A stretch of 64,000 nt of DNA from Marinimicrobium hydrolyticum (GTDB taxonomy: Bacteria; Pseudomonadota; Gammaproteobacteria; Pseudomonadales; Cellvibrionaceae): assembly GCF_030848505.1 (NCBI RefSeq), contig NZ_JAVDDU010000006.1:1-64000 (forward strand), given 5' to 3'. The position numbers and the translations under genes were made by a program. Shown in pieces: positions 7,907-17,090 of the stretch (position 1 is the first letter of the stretch; each line of letters starts with the position of its first letter). The notes under the pieces were generated by a model, which was not told the origin of the DNA, made no database searches, and was given only the letters and a program-made list of their open reading frames with translations.

Positions 7907-10900
7907 ATGTACACCGAAGTTCCCGATAGCTTAGAAACCAAACCCCAGTCATTGGTTGACCCAGAAGCGGTCGAGCAATTCATTCATCGCTGGCACGGCG
8001 CCGGCGGCACCGAGCGGGCCAATTACCAACTCTTTCTAACGGGACTGTGTGAGCTGCTGGGCCTGCCGCTTCCCGATCCGGCCACCGAGAACAACGCCGA
8101 CAATGGGTACGTCTTTGAGCGCCGCGTGACCATACGGCACCCCGACGGAAGCGAGAACCGGGGCTACATTGATCTCTACCGCCGCGGCTCCTTTGTACTT
8201 GAGGCGAAGCAGACCGGCCGGGGCCTGGATACAAGCGGCTGGGACAAGGCAATGCTTGCCGCTCAGAACCAAGCGGATCAGTACGTTCGAGCGTTGCCTG
8301 GCAATGAAGGCCGCCCGCCCTTTATCGTTGTTACGGATGTGGGGCGTAGCCTAGAACTGTACTCCGAATTCACCCGCTCTGGTGGCACCTATGTGCCGTA
8401 CCCGGATCCGTCTTGTCACCGCATACGCCTGGAAGAGCTACGTGAACCTGAGATCCAATACCGCCTGCGCCAGCTGTGGCTGGATCCGGATAAGCTCGAT
8501 ACCAGCAAATACGCTGCCCGGGTTACCCAGGCGGTCAGCGCGCAGCTGGCCGAACTCGCAAAGTCCTTAGAAGGCGACTACGCGGTCGAGCGTGTGGCCC
8601 ACTTCCTCAAGCGCTGCCTTTTCACCATGTTCGCTGAAGACGTGGAGCTGCTGGACAAGGGAAGCTTCACCCAGTTGCTTGAACGCCTGCAGGCTTCCCC
8701 CCAGCATTTCCCGGATGCGATGCGTTCGCTATGGGAGACGATGAACACGGGCGGGTATGAAGGCCAGCTCATGCAGAGAATCCAGTGCTTCAATGGCGGT
8801 CTGTTCAAAGACATCGATCCTATCCCTCTGAATGCCGATCAGATTGGTTTGCTCATAAACGCTGCCAAGGCCGACTGGCGTTATGTTGAGCCCGCCATAT
8901 TTGGCACTTTGTTGGAGCGCGCCCTGGATCCACGCGAGCGCCACAAGCTGGGTGCGCATTACACTCCGCGCGCTTACGTAGAACGGCTCGTGATGCCCAC
9001 GGTCATCGAGCCATTGCGCTCCGAATGGAGTACGGTTCAAGTGGCCACCGAGGCTTGGCTACAGCAGGGCAAGGAAAAGAAGGCGCGCGAAGAGGTGCAG
9101 CGATTCCACCACCGCCTGTGCCAAATCCGGGTGCTGGATCCCGCCTGCGGTTCAGCCAATTTTTTGTATGTGGCGTTAGAGCATTTCAAGCGGTTGGAGG
9201 GGGAGGTACAAAACGTACTGCGTGATCTCTCGGATGGCCAGAGCAGCCTTGATACGGCCGGGCTAACCGTCGATCCGCACCAGTTCTTGGGCTTGGAGCT
9301 AAACCCTCGTGCGGCCGCGATCGCGGAAATGGTGCTGTGGATCGGCTACCTGCAGTGGCACCACCGTATCAACAACACGCTCGATTTGCCTGAGCCCATA
9401 TTGCGCAACTTCAACAACATTGAAAACCGAGACGCTTTGATCGAATTCGACGATCGTGAGCCCGTGCAGGACGAGCAGGGCAACGATGTTACGATTTGGG
9501 ATGGCATCAGCTATAAAAATAGCCCAATCACAGGTGAGCTGATCCCGGACGAAACCCAGCGCATACCCGTGTACCGTTACTCGAACCCACGCCAGGCGAC
9601 GTGGCCAGAGGCAGAGTTCATTGTCGGTAACCCGCCGTTTATCGGCGCCTCCACAATGCGGCGCTCCCTCGGCGATGGCTACGTTGATGCCGTACGCGCC
9701 GTGTTTAAAGGTGTGGTGCCCGATTCAGCGGATTTTGTCATGTATTGGTGGCATATCGCCGCCGAGAAGGCTCGCCAGGGCGAGGCCCGACAGTTTGGCT
9801 TTATTACCACGAACAGTATTCGGCAGACCTTTAATCGCCGAGTCCTTGAGCCACACCTCAGTGACAAGAAAAAACCTCTGTCACTGCTATTCGCCATCCC
9901 TGATCACCCCTGGGTGGAGGCCAACGATGGCGCGTCCGTAAGAATCGCGATGACGGTAGGGGGCGCGGGTGAGCAGTCCGGCGTGCTGCGCCAGGTGACG
10001 GCGGAGCAGGGGGTTAGTGAGGATGCTAAGGCCGTTCAACTTAGCCTGCGCCACGGCAAGGTATATGCTGACTTATCGGTTGGAGCGAATGTGGCAGAGG
10101 CGAATCCACTGAAGTCGAATTCTGACATCAGCAACCGGGGGGTATGCTTATTTGGTAGTGGTTTCATTGTGTCTCAATCAGAGGCTAAATCCCTAGGCTT
10201 GGGGGTGTGCCCTGGGTTAGAGCAACATATCCGTCATTACAGAAATGGCAGGGATCTAACTCAGTCCTCCCGGGACGTTATGGTTGTTGATCTGTACGGA
10301 CTGGGCGTGGATGAGGTAAAGGGTAAATACCCAGCCGTCTATCAATGGGTATTGGAAAGAGTTAAGCCAGAGCGCGACAATAATAAACGCGCTGTTCGCA
10401 GAAAGAACTGGTGGCTCTTTGGGGAAACCAACCCGAAGCTACGACATCAACTACGAAGCCTTAGACGGTACGTTACGACGGTAGAAACAGCCAAGCATCG
10501 AGCATTTCAATTCTTGGATGCTTCAATTTTGCCAGACAACAAGCTTATCAATGTCGCGCTCGAAGCTGGCGATACTTTGGGGATATTGAGTAGTCGGTTG
10601 CACATAGTTTGGTCTATGCGATGCGGCAGCTGGTTGGGGGTGGGGAATGACTCGGTATACGCGAAATCGCGCTGCTTTGAGACGTTTCCATTCCCAGTGT
10701 TGGCCCCGAAGGTTTCAGAGCGCTTATCCCTTCTGGCAGAAAAACTGGATTCGCACAGAAAACACCAACTACAAAGCCATTCAGACCTTACGCTCACAGG
10801 TATGTACAACGTGCTGGAAAAGCTTCGCGCCGGTGAACAGCTCAGTACGAAAGAGCAAGGGATAAACCAGAAGGGCTTGATCTCGGTATTAAAAGAGCTG

Positions 10901-11389
10901 CACGACGACCTCGATCGGGCCGTATTCGAGGCCTACGGCTGGGGCGATCTGGCTGATATACTCGTTGGCCGCCCCGGGGCCACCACACCACTGCCTGACA
11001 AGCCTGCCGATCAAGCTGAAGCTGAAGAGGAGCTGCTGACCCGCCTAGTGGCTCTAAACGCCGAGCGTGCCGGCGAGGAGGCCCTGGGCAACGTCCGGTG
11101 GCTTCGCCCTGAGTATCAGGCTCCCGAGGCCAGTCAGGCCTCTGTGAATCTTACCCATGACCTGGTTGTTGCCAGCACTACCGAACCACAAAAGCTCCCA
11201 CCTTGGCCCAAGTCCATGCCCGAGCAAGTACAGGCCGTCTGTGATGCGTTGGCCGTTGGTCCACAATCAGAGGAAAATATCGTGGCTCGATTTAAACGTA
11301 AGCCCGAGAAGGGGGTTTCGCAGGTACTTGCCGCTCTTGAGGCTATGGGGCTGGCACGGCAAACAGACGGGCTATGGAGTAAAGTCTGA
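7907..11389 (+). CDS. Single-polypeptide restriction-modification enzyme (type IIG/IIL, MmeI-like)
   Basis: Large fused nuclease and adenine-N6 methyltransferase. Near residues 87-102 there is a PD-(D/E)xK-like motif (YIDLYRRGSFVLEAKQ). A helical linker follows, then SAM-binding motif I (DPACGSANF, about residue 411) and the catalytic NPPF (about residue 575). A target-recognition region comes next, and a winged-helix-like C terminus. No separate R, M or S genes flank it, as expected for this class. The frame is open upstream to a GTG at 7832, but the first in-frame ATG (7907) is preferred; neither has a good ribosome-binding site. It may protect the plasmid's host from phage and act as an addiction module. 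Confidence 0.82.
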   Translation: MYTEVPDSLETKPQSLVDPEAVEQFIHRWHGAGGTERANYQLFLTGLCELLGLPLPDPATENNADNGYVFERRVTIRHPDGSENRGYIDLYRRGSFVLEAKQTGRGLDTSGWDKAMLAAQNQADQYVRALPGNEGRPPFIVVTDVGRSLELYSEFTRSGGTYVPYPDPSCHRIRLEELREPEIQYRLRQLWLDPDKLDTSKYAARVTQAVSAQLAELAKSLEGDYAVERVAHFLKRCLFTMFAEDVELLDKGSFTQLLERLQASPQHFPDAMRSLWETMNTGGYEGQLMQRIQCFNGGLFKDIDPIPLNADQIGLLINAAKADWRYVEPAIFGTLLERALDPRERHKLGAHYTPRAYVERLVMPTVIEPLRSEWSTVQVATEAWLQQGKEKKAREEVQRFHHRLCQIRVLDPACGSANFLYVALEHFKRLEGEVQNVLRDLSDGQSSLDTAGLTVDPHQFLGLELNPRAAAIAEMVLWIGYLQWHHRINNTLDLPEPILRNFNNIENRDALIEFDDREPVQDEQGNDVTIWDGISYKNSPITGELIPDETQRIPVYRYSNPRQATWPEAEFIVGNPPFIGASTMRRSLGDGYVDAVRAVFKGVVPDSADFVMYWWHIAAEKARQGEARQFGFITTNSIRQTFNRRVLEPHLSDKKKPLSLLFAIPDHPWVEANDGASVRIAMTVGGAGEQSGVLRQVTAEQGVSEDAKAVQLSLRHGKVYADLSVGANVAEANPLKSNSDISNRGVCLFGSGFIVSQSEAKSLGLGVCPGLEQHIRHYRNGRDLTQSSRDVMVVDLYGLGVDEVKGKYPAVYQWVLERVKPERDNNKRAVRRKNWWLFGETNPKLRHQLRSLRRYVTTVETAKHRAFQFLDASILPDNKLINVALEAGDTLGILSSRLHIVWSMRCGSWLGVGNDSVYAKSRCFETFPFPVLAPKVSERLSLLAEKLDSHRKHQLQSHSDLTLTGMYNVLEKLRAGEQLSTKEQGINQKGLISVLKELHDDLDRAVFEAYGWGDLADILVGRPGATTPLPDKPADQAEAEEELLTRLVALNAERAGEEALGNVRWLRPEYQAPEASQASVNLTHDLVVASTTEPQKLPPWPKSMPEQVQAVCDALAVGPQSEENIVARFKRKPEKGVSQVLAALEAMGLARQTDGLWSKV

Positions 11390-11581
11390 TTCGGCGGTTG
11401 CAAAGCGTCCCGTTTGACGGCTAATATCTCGACTGGCCTCCCGCGCCAGCTACAGTGCCCCGTCTTTGACGGGATGGTAAAGTCGGTCTGCTTCACCCTC
11501 TCTGAGTTTCCATTTTTCGCTATAACGTAGGTAACGCACTGGACCTTCAATTTCGCTATAGCTGGAATTTGGAGCCATTTC

Positions 11582-12649
11582 ATGTCTAACAAAATCTACT
11601 GCGTCGGCATCTTCCGCCTCGTTAAAAAGGCCACACAACTTGGCGTTACCCTCCCCCATGATATCTGGAGCTTAGACCGGGTACTGCCGGGCGAGCTTGT
11701 TTACCAACACGCTAGGATCTACAAGACAAAGCTCGCTCATGCTGTTATGGACCATATTGAGGACCAGAACATCCGGTACGTGTTTAGGTTGTTCGACCGG
11801 CGGATAAACCCTCCTCAATGGCACTGCATTCAATACCCCCTCGACTGCATCTTGGATCGAGTGGATGACCTGGAAGCCTTGCGCTCAAAGGAAGCGGCAA
11901 CTGCTCACGTCCTGGGGCTCATTGCCGAACAGGGGATAGTTGATTTCTCTACAACAGTTAATGACAGTGGTATTGTCTACACGACTGACGACGGAGAAAT
12001 TCTTGCGACGATATCGGAAATGGAATTCGCCACGCCTCCCGATACCGGCATGAAAAAAGCACAGCAGCTGTTGCGAAACGCTTCATCGGGCAAATCTGAG
12101 AAAGAGTTGTTTGAGCTGTTCGCCGCATTCTTCGGGGTCACAGCCAATTATGACCTTGATGACCCAGGGGCACCGATGCATTCTTACGACTACGCGGTGT
12201 GTACCTCGCTGGGCAGTTTGGCCCGATCCATCAAAAAGGCGTTTCGCGTTCTAAGTATCGAAATATCCATGGGCCACGCGCAAGAGTTAACTGCCGCCTT
12301 CTTTAACTTCGACAGCTGGAATCGGTTGATTGCGTTGGAGAGAACTTCTAGTACAGGATCCATACATCCTATGGCCGTATCGGTATACCGGTTTGAAGAT
12401 CAGCCGGAACATCTCTTTTTCGCCTCTCCGAGCGAAGCGCTGTGTCACTTTCGTACCATGATTAGCCCGGAGAAGCGCTTCGAAATAAATGTATGCGAAA
12501 TCTATGGGACGATCGATCTCTACCAGCCCCCACGGATTTTTGAACACTGGATTTTTGAGGTGCCCGTGGCTCTGAAGCTGCGATGCTACTCAATCCCCCA
12601 AATCGATCGTTACGACATTGATGAGTCCACACCGATAGGCCGGCTGTAA
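11582..12649 (+). CDS. Hypothetical protein (355 aa)
   Basis: No known full-length family. Residues about 224-246 (ISMGHAQELTAAFFNFDSWNRL) resemble the short helical motif with H-x-x-x-L-x-x-x-F-x-x-W seen in proteins annotated as glyoxalase-superfamily-associated. The rest is alpha/beta and soluble. TTTGGAGCC gives a ribosome-binding site for this ATG. It converges with the gene at 12681. Being next to a restriction enzyme, it may be a cargo gene, but its role is unknown. Confidence 0.6.
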   Translation: MSNKIYCVGIFRLVKKATQLGVTLPHDIWSLDRVLPGELVYQHARIYKTKLAHAVMDHIEDQNIRYVFRLFDRRINPPQWHCIQYPLDCILDRVDDLEALRSKEAATAHVLGLIAEQGIVDFSTTVNDSGIVYTTDDGEILATISEMEFATPPDTGMKKAQQLLRNASSGKSEKELFELFAAFFGVTANYDLDDPGAPMHSYDYAVCTSLGSLARSIKKAFRVLSIEISMGHAQELTAAFFNFDSWNRLIALERTSSTGSIHPMAVSVYRFEDQPEHLFFASPSEALCHFRTMISPEKRFEINVCEIYGTIDLYQPPRIFEHWIFEVPVALKLRCYSIPQIDRYDIDESTPIGRL

Positions 12650-12680
12650 TCGACGGGAACAGGCCGCTATGGGACCGGGC

Positions 12681-13361
12681 CTATTCAGTAACGTCCGGCA
12701 GGGGGGCCGGTTTCAGCATTTGAGCAACTGACCGTCCGATACGTTTGGCTCTTGCGGCTTTGTCTTGGTCAGTCTTTTCCTGCAGCTCCAGCGCTTCTTC
12801 TTCACTGATCCGCACGATGGTCATGGAGGCGGATAGTTGCTCATTGAGCCCGGCCATAACTTGTTCGCACTCGGGCGCCGTGACGTACCGTTCGGCGCGA
12901 ATCTTTCCCTCACCGAGCTTGGCTTTACCCTGGATTTTCCCGCAGTAATACAGGAACTGCTTTTCGCCGGAGGCAACGCCAATCAAGTATGTAGCAATGG
13001 GGGTGGTTACCGACAATCGCCTTCTTAGCGCAGGCCACACCTCGCTATCGCTGATCATATCCACCGCCTTGATCGACGCCTCCGCCATCCACCGCTTTTG
13101 CCATCCACCGGCGATCTCTTCAATGATCTCGAACTCTGCCTCCGCCCAGCGCGATTTGAGCCGGGGCTCCCAATAGGCCAAAAAAGCCTCGGCCAGTTCG
13201 CGGGAGTTGAGCCACGCCGCCGTTGAGCGATTGGTGGCCGCTCGACCGCTCACCGAGAGCCGTACATCAACGCTCTCCATTGCGTCTCTGAGCTGGCGAC
13301 AGTTTCCATGGATATGCTTTTGCGAAAGCCCTCGAACTTGAATGGAATACACCATGGGCAT
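12681..13361 (-). CDS. Hypothetical protein (226 aa)
   Basis: Soluble protein without a family I recognise. The N terminus is basic (RGLSQKHIHGNCRQLRDAM), the middle has aromatic helices (AFLAYWEPRLKSRWAEAEF), and the C terminus has a charged helix (EEEALELQEKTDQDKAARAKR) with coiled-coil character. The ribosome-binding site GGAGGAGT before the ATG at 13361 is excellent. It is divergent from the HipBA-1 operon, with a 262-bp gap between. Confidence 0.6.
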   Translation of the reverse strand: MPMVYSIQVRGLSQKHIHGNCRQLRDAMESVDVRLSVSGRAATNRSTAAWLNSRELAEAFLAYWEPRLKSRWAEAEFEIIEEIAGGWQKRWMAEASIKAVDMISDSEVWPALRRRLSVTTPIATYLIGVASGEKQFLYYCGKIQGKAKLGEGKIRAERYVTAPECEQVMAGLNEQLSASMTIVRISEEEALELQEKTDQDKAARAKRIGRSVAQMLKPAPLPDVTE

Positions 13362-13623
13362 AAAACTCCTCCCTCCTGGATTTTACTGGATTCTAGGCTG
13401 CGAGGGGCTTTTGCGCAGCTCTCCAACACTCCCCTTCTGAGAGGGGTAGAGAACCGCATTTTACGCTGCATTTATACCGCACTGTCCCGTTTATTCGCTC
13501 CTACGGTTGTATTTATACACCATTATGCGCATCAAGTCTTTAGATTCCATTGTATTTGCCGTATATTTACATCATTATCAGCTGTATCAGCCTTATTGCT
13601 GCAATATTGCCCCGGAGACAACC

Positions 13624-13989
13624 ATGGCTACGATCAGGTATGCAATGACCGACGATGCGATTGCCCAAGAACTCGGGCAACGGCTTGCGCAGCTGCGGAT
13701 CAATGCCAACATCACCCAGGATGAGTTGGCCGACGCCATGGAGGTGGACCGCGGTCGTATCGGTCGGCTGGAGCACTCTGGCGCCGGCAAACTATCGACC
13801 GTCATTGCCGTACTTCGCCATTTAAACCAGCTGGAGTTGTTGGAACAGTGGTTACCAGAAGGCCAGCTGATAAGCCCACTTCAGCAGATGAAGCAAACGG
13901 CAATACGGCCCCCCCGGCGGGCGAGAAAGCGTGTAACACCCAAAGGCTCCACCCCCACTAAATCTGCGGACGAGAAACTGGAATGGTAG
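13624..13989 (+). CDS. hipB: HipB-type antitoxin, XRE family (121 aa)
   Basis: Antitoxin of the first HipBA module. The HTH lies at residues about 16-55 (LRINANITQDELADAMEVDR, then GRIGRLEHSGAGKLSTVIAV), followed by a Pro/Arg-rich tail that would contact HipA. The frame extends 39 codons upstream, but the ATG at 13624 has GGAG at the right distance. The stop overlaps the toxin start by 7 bp. It is expected to repress its own promoter; the AT-rich stretch 13500-13610 contains several GTATTT elements that might be operator parts. Confidence 0.82.
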   Translation: MATIRYAMTDDAIAQELGQRLAQLRINANITQDELADAMEVDRGRIGRLEHSGAGKLSTVIAVLRHLNQLELLEQWLPEGQLISPLQQMKQTAIRPPRRARKRVTPKGSTPTKSADEKLEW

Positions 13990-15284
13990 CAACGATCGCT
14001 GAGGTCACTATGTGGGGGCAGCGGGTTGGGGCGCTCGCCGCCCAACCCGATGAGACAATTGCTTTTGAGTATGAACCTGACTGGATCAGTACAGGGACGG
14101 AGATATCCCCCCTCAAGCTGCCGTCCCAGCCAGGGATTCACCGCTTCACGAATCTGAGCCCGGACACCTTTAAGGGCTTGCCGGGAGCGTTTGCGGACAC
14201 CTTGCCCGATGATTTCGGTAACGCCGTGATCAACGCCTGGCTGGCTCGGCAGGGCATCCCGGTTGAGGATTTCGGGACGCTGGACCGGCTTCTGTACACC
14301 GGCAACAGGGGTATGGGGGCCTTGGAGTATCACCCCGCACGCAAACTGCCTGATGGCGCTTCCATGGACATCCAGGTCGAGTCCTTACTTCAAACCGCCC
14401 AACAGATCTTGGATCAGCGGGCGAACCTCGATGTGGACCTCAATGACAATGGGGCGCTGCAAAGCATTCTTCAGGTGGGCACCTCCGCTGGCGGCGCAAG
14501 GCCAAAGGCGGTTGTGGCAGTCAATGCCGATCGCACTCAGATCCGTTCGGGGCAAGTGAGCGCCCCGGCGGGGTTCACCCATTATCTGCTCAAGTTCGAC
14601 GGTGTGGTGGAGCACCGCACAGACAAGCAAACCTTTGGTGATCCGCAAGGCTTTGGTCGCATGGAGTACGCCTACTACCGAATGGCCGTAGAAGCTGGCA
14701 TAACCATGGAGCCCAGCGAGCTGCTGGAAGAGGGCGGCCGCGCGCATTTTCTAACCCGTCGGTTCGATCGAGACGGGAACCACAAGCGTCACTACCAATC
14801 TCTGTGCGCGATCGATCACGCAGACTACAAAAAGCCCGGGCACTATAGTTACGAAGAGTTGTTCACCACCGCCCGACGCTTACGCTTAACCCGCAAAGAG
14901 GCGATAGAGCTGTACCGGCGCATGGTCTTTAATGTGGTAGCGCGCAATCACGATGATCACACCAAAAATTTTGGGTTTTTGCTCGATAACGCTGAGGCGA
15001 AATGGCGACTGGCGCCGGCGTTTGACGTTGCATACAGCTACCGGCCGGACTCCTCCTGGGTCAACAATCACCAGCTATCGCTTAATGGGAAGCGTGACGA
15101 GTTTACGCGGGCGGATCTATTGGCGGTGGCTCGGCAGATCAGTGAGTTTGAAACAGGGGCGAAACAGATAATTGACCAGGTGTGCGATGCTGTTGCGATG
15201 TGGCCGACGTTTGCGCGGAATGTCGGTGTCCCCAGTGGCCTTGAGAGCGAAATACAGCGTAACCTGCGACTTTCCCTACGCTAA
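13983..15284 (+). CDS. hipA: HipA-type serine/threonine kinase toxin (433 aa)
   Basis: Full-length HipA family kinase; known members phosphorylate aminoacyl-tRNA synthetases and induce dormancy. The nucleotide loop region reads GTSAGGARPKAVV (about residue 168), the catalytic loop VVARNHDDHTKNFGFLL (about residue 323), and the metal-binding Asp lies in LAPAFDVAYSY. All key residues are present, so the kinase should be active. The start is a GTG overlapping the end of hipB, a translationally coupled pair. Confidence 0.88.
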   Translation: MVATIAEVTMWGQRVGALAAQPDETIAFEYEPDWISTGTEISPLKLPSQPGIHRFTNLSPDTFKGLPGAFADTLPDDFGNAVINAWLARQGIPVEDFGTLDRLLYTGNRGMGALEYHPARKLPDGASMDIQVESLLQTAQQILDQRANLDVDLNDNGALQSILQVGTSAGGARPKAVVAVNADRTQIRSGQVSAPAGFTHYLLKFDGVVEHRTDKQTFGDPQGFGRMEYAYYRMAVEAGITMEPSELLEEGGRAHFLTRRFDRDGNHKRHYQSLCAIDHADYKKPGHYSYEELFTTARRLRLTRKEAIELYRRMVFNVVARNHDDHTKNFGFLLDNAEAKWRLAPAFDVAYSYRPDSSWVNNHQLSLNGKRDEFTRADLLAVARQISEFETGAKQIIDQVCDAVAMWPTFARNVGVPSGLESEIQRNLRLSLR

Positions 15285-15296
15285 CGCCGCTTTCGC

Positions 15297-15626
15297 TTAG
15301 AATTCGTCGGCGAAACTGACCGAGATTCCCTCCGGCGTTTTGTATAAATCCGTTTGGTCGAAAATAGCTTTCCATGCAACCATGCGGTCGGTGTCTTCCT
15401 GGTGCTGGTTCAGATGGCAATCTATCAGCGCGGTTAGCGTGGAGCGCGCCTCCAAAACGCTGTTTACGAGATCACCGACATAAACCCAGCGGTAATCGTT
15501 ATGCACCTTCAGTGTGGCCGTGAGCTGATACTCTCCCTCCTCACTGCTGTAAACCGCGAGGGCATGGACCTGGCTAATGGTCTGGCTCGCCAACAGAAGA
15601 TCGAAATAATTGCTATTCATGGGCAT
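15297..15626 (-). CDS. Hypothetical protein (109 aa)
   Basis: Small acidic protein, not recognised. It contains VYSSEEGEYQLTATLKVHND and a helical segment LEARSTLTALIDCHLNQHQ. It converges tightly on hipA (12 bp between the stops). Two ATGs, at 15626 and 15620, are possible and neither has a strong ribosome-binding site. The frame is open 30 codons further upstream. Confidence 0.45.
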   Translation of the reverse strand: MPMNSNYFDLLLASQTISQVHALAVYSSEEGEYQLTATLKVHNDYRWVYVGDLVNSVLEARSTLTALIDCHLNQHQEDTDRMVAWKAIFDQTDLYKTPEGISVSFADEF

Positions 15627-15694
15627 GCCCGCTTTTACTATTGCATCGTGGCACCAGTATATATGTGCTATATTTTTCTTACCATTATGGATAT

Positions 15695-15824
15695 GGTGTT
15701 TATGTATGAACACCAAAGAATTGATTCATGTAATGGCCCAGATTGAATTACACTCTGATATATCGTCATTATATTTCCGGTATTCAACGCTGCCTGGCCA
15801 TCCCGGGAAGTTGCCAGTGGCAAC
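15695..15824. promoter_or_regulatory. Two inverted repeats in the 15.63-15.90 kb gap
   Basis: The 273-bp gap holds no gene. GGTGTT (15695-15700) is mirrored by AACACC (15709-15714). GTTGCCAGTGGCAAC (15810-15824) is a perfect palindrome. The second lies upstream of the H-NS-like gene and may be its operator. Its core TGCCA-N-TGGCA is also found at 60916-60930 beside the ParB-like gene. Confidence 0.35.
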
Positions 15825-15899
15825 ATATAGCGCGACGAACATCATCGTTTTGTGGGTATAGCGTTTTTCTCTTTGTATTGAAAGTTTACGAGGCAATTC

Positions 15900-16607
15900 A
15901 TGAGCAACATCGTTGTTAAGGTTTCCTACTCGAATAAAGAAGATTATCGGATAATGCACGCCAAGGCACTGGAACGTGGACGAGCCATAAAAACTTGTAC
16001 CTTTTCCGTTGGTAAAAAGCGAAATGAAGAGGAGGCTTATGAAGCCGCTGTTGAAGCTGCTCGCGAACTTGGCGAAACCTATGAGGTAACGCCTGAGATC
16101 CCAAGCCTCCAGGCACTGAAAGATCATCTTCAAAAACGTACTGGTTCTACTGGCTCCGATACCGATAAGCCCCAGCTAGATCACCCGTTGATTGAAAAAT
16201 TCAACAATTTGGGCCGCTTTAGAGCAATGATCAAATTAGCGGTAAAGCAGCACGGGCTGGAAAAAGTTAAAGATGCGCTGACCACCGGCCTTGAGTACGT
16301 TGCAGAAGCCGAGGAGGAGGTGGCCCGAGAGCAGCGGGTAGTCTCTGAAGCGAACCGCAAGATCGCTGAAGCCATTTTGTCTGCGCGTAAATCCGGTGTT
16401 TCAATGAAAGCCCCCAACGAAGAGGTGGAGTCGTGGATAGAGCGCCTGTCGAGAACCACAACCACCGCGGCGAAGGGCGAGGTGCCCTCCGGTGTTTATG
16501 AGTACAACGGGGAGCAGTGGCAAGGGGATGGGCATATGCCGGCCAGTTTTACTCGGTATTTAAAGGAATCTGACAGTCATAGCTTGGAAGATCTTCGGGT
16601 AGTCTGA
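15900..16607 (+). CDS. H-NS-like nucleoid protein with an extra N-terminal domain (235 aa)
   Basis: The C-terminal part reads VYEYNGEQWQGDGHMPASF, resembling the H-NS DNA-binding loop (W-x-G-x-G-x-x-P). The central part (about 120-170: VAEAEEEVAREQRVVSEANR, then KIAEAILSARKSGVSM) looks like the H-NS oligomerisation coiled coil. The N-terminal 60 residues (CTFSVGKKRNEEEAYEAAVE) resemble AP2/integrase-type DNA-binding folds. Plasmid H-NS homologues silence plasmid genes to lower fitness cost. The ribosome-binding site is GAGG. The domain calls rest on pattern only. Confidence 0.55.
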   Translation: MSNIVVKVSYSNKEDYRIMHAKALERGRAIKTCTFSVGKKRNEEEAYEAAVEAARELGETYEVTPEIPSLQALKDHLQKRTGSTGSDTDKPQLDHPLIEKFNNLGRFRAMIKLAVKQHGLEKVKDALTTGLEYVAEAEEEVAREQRVVSEANRKIAEAILSARKSGVSMKAPNEEVESWIERLSRTTTTAAKGEVPSGVYEYNGEQWQGDGHMPASFTRYLKESDSHSLEDLRVV

Positions 16608-16633
16608 CGGGTGCCCTTGCGGAGGAATATAAA

Positions 16634-16990
16634 GTGAAGTGGATTCTCTTATTTGTGGTGATCACGCTGGGGGTCACTGCTGGCAACCTGGCAAGCTCCT
16701 ATATCCAGTTACGCATTGCCGCGCACGCGCTCAATGCGGAAGCAACAAGGATGAGCCAGCAAAGCGCGGCAAGCCTGGAAAAAGCCCGAAGGGAGCAAGA
16801 AGCTCGTAGGGCGGCGACGGAGGAGCGCCGTAGGCAGCAACGACAACAAGCAAACAAGGACCGTAGCGCACAGGACCAGCTCAGAAGTACGTGCCACTAC
16901 TGGATCGCTGAATACCGCCGAACTGGGAACGAACTTGATATGATCCACCGCGACAAATCCTGCCGTGAGGCTGGCATAAGGGCTCAGTAA
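16634..16990 (+). CDS. Small membrane-anchored coiled-coil protein (118 aa)
   Basis: An N-terminal hydrophobic segment (WILLFVVITLGVTAGNLA) is followed by a long charged helix (residues about 40-80, ARREQEARRAATEERRRQQR) and a short Cys-containing tail. The start is a GTG with a perfect GGAGG. It follows the H-NS-like gene by 26 bp and is probably co-transcribed with it. Function unknown; the periplasmic or cytoplasmic side of the helix cannot be assigned. Confidence 0.55.
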   Translation: MKWILLFVVITLGVTAGNLASSYIQLRIAAHALNAEATRMSQQSAASLEKARREQEARRAATEERRRQQRQQANKDRSAQDQLRSTCHYWIAEYRRTGNELDMIHRDKSCREAGIRAQ

Positions 16991-17003
16991 ATTTACCCAA
17001 CCT

Positions 17004-17076
17004 TTATTGCGTTGCGTAACGCGATACTATCGCCAACCCCAATCTTCTGTGCTATTATTGCGTTACGCAACGCGAT
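17004..17076. promoter_or_regulatory. Paired operators upstream of the AT-hook protein
   Basis: Two near-identical 23-bp blocks lie at 17004-17026 and 17054-17076. Both start TTATTGCGTT and end AACGCGATA. Their central decamers, GTTGCGTAAC and GTTACGCAAC, are exact reverse complements of each other. The centres are 50 bp apart, close to five helical turns. The second block lies 15 bp before the ATG, a classic autoregulatory layout. Confidence 0.6.
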
Positions 17077-17090
17077 AAGGGTATTGCACG

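Noticed and set aside
11553-11580. TTTGGAGCCATTTC upstream of the 11582 gene as a stray iteron
   Set aside because: Only about ten bases match the iteron core, and the GGAG also serves as the ribosome-binding site; probably coincidence.
12661-12682. AGGCC/GGCCT hairpin between convergent genes as a terminator
   Set aside because: Five-base stem without a T-tract; too weak to list as a feature.
15726-16133. 135-codon minus-strand frame opposite the H-NS-like gene
   Set aside because: It overlaps the better supported plus-strand gene and has no ribosome-binding site or family resemblance.
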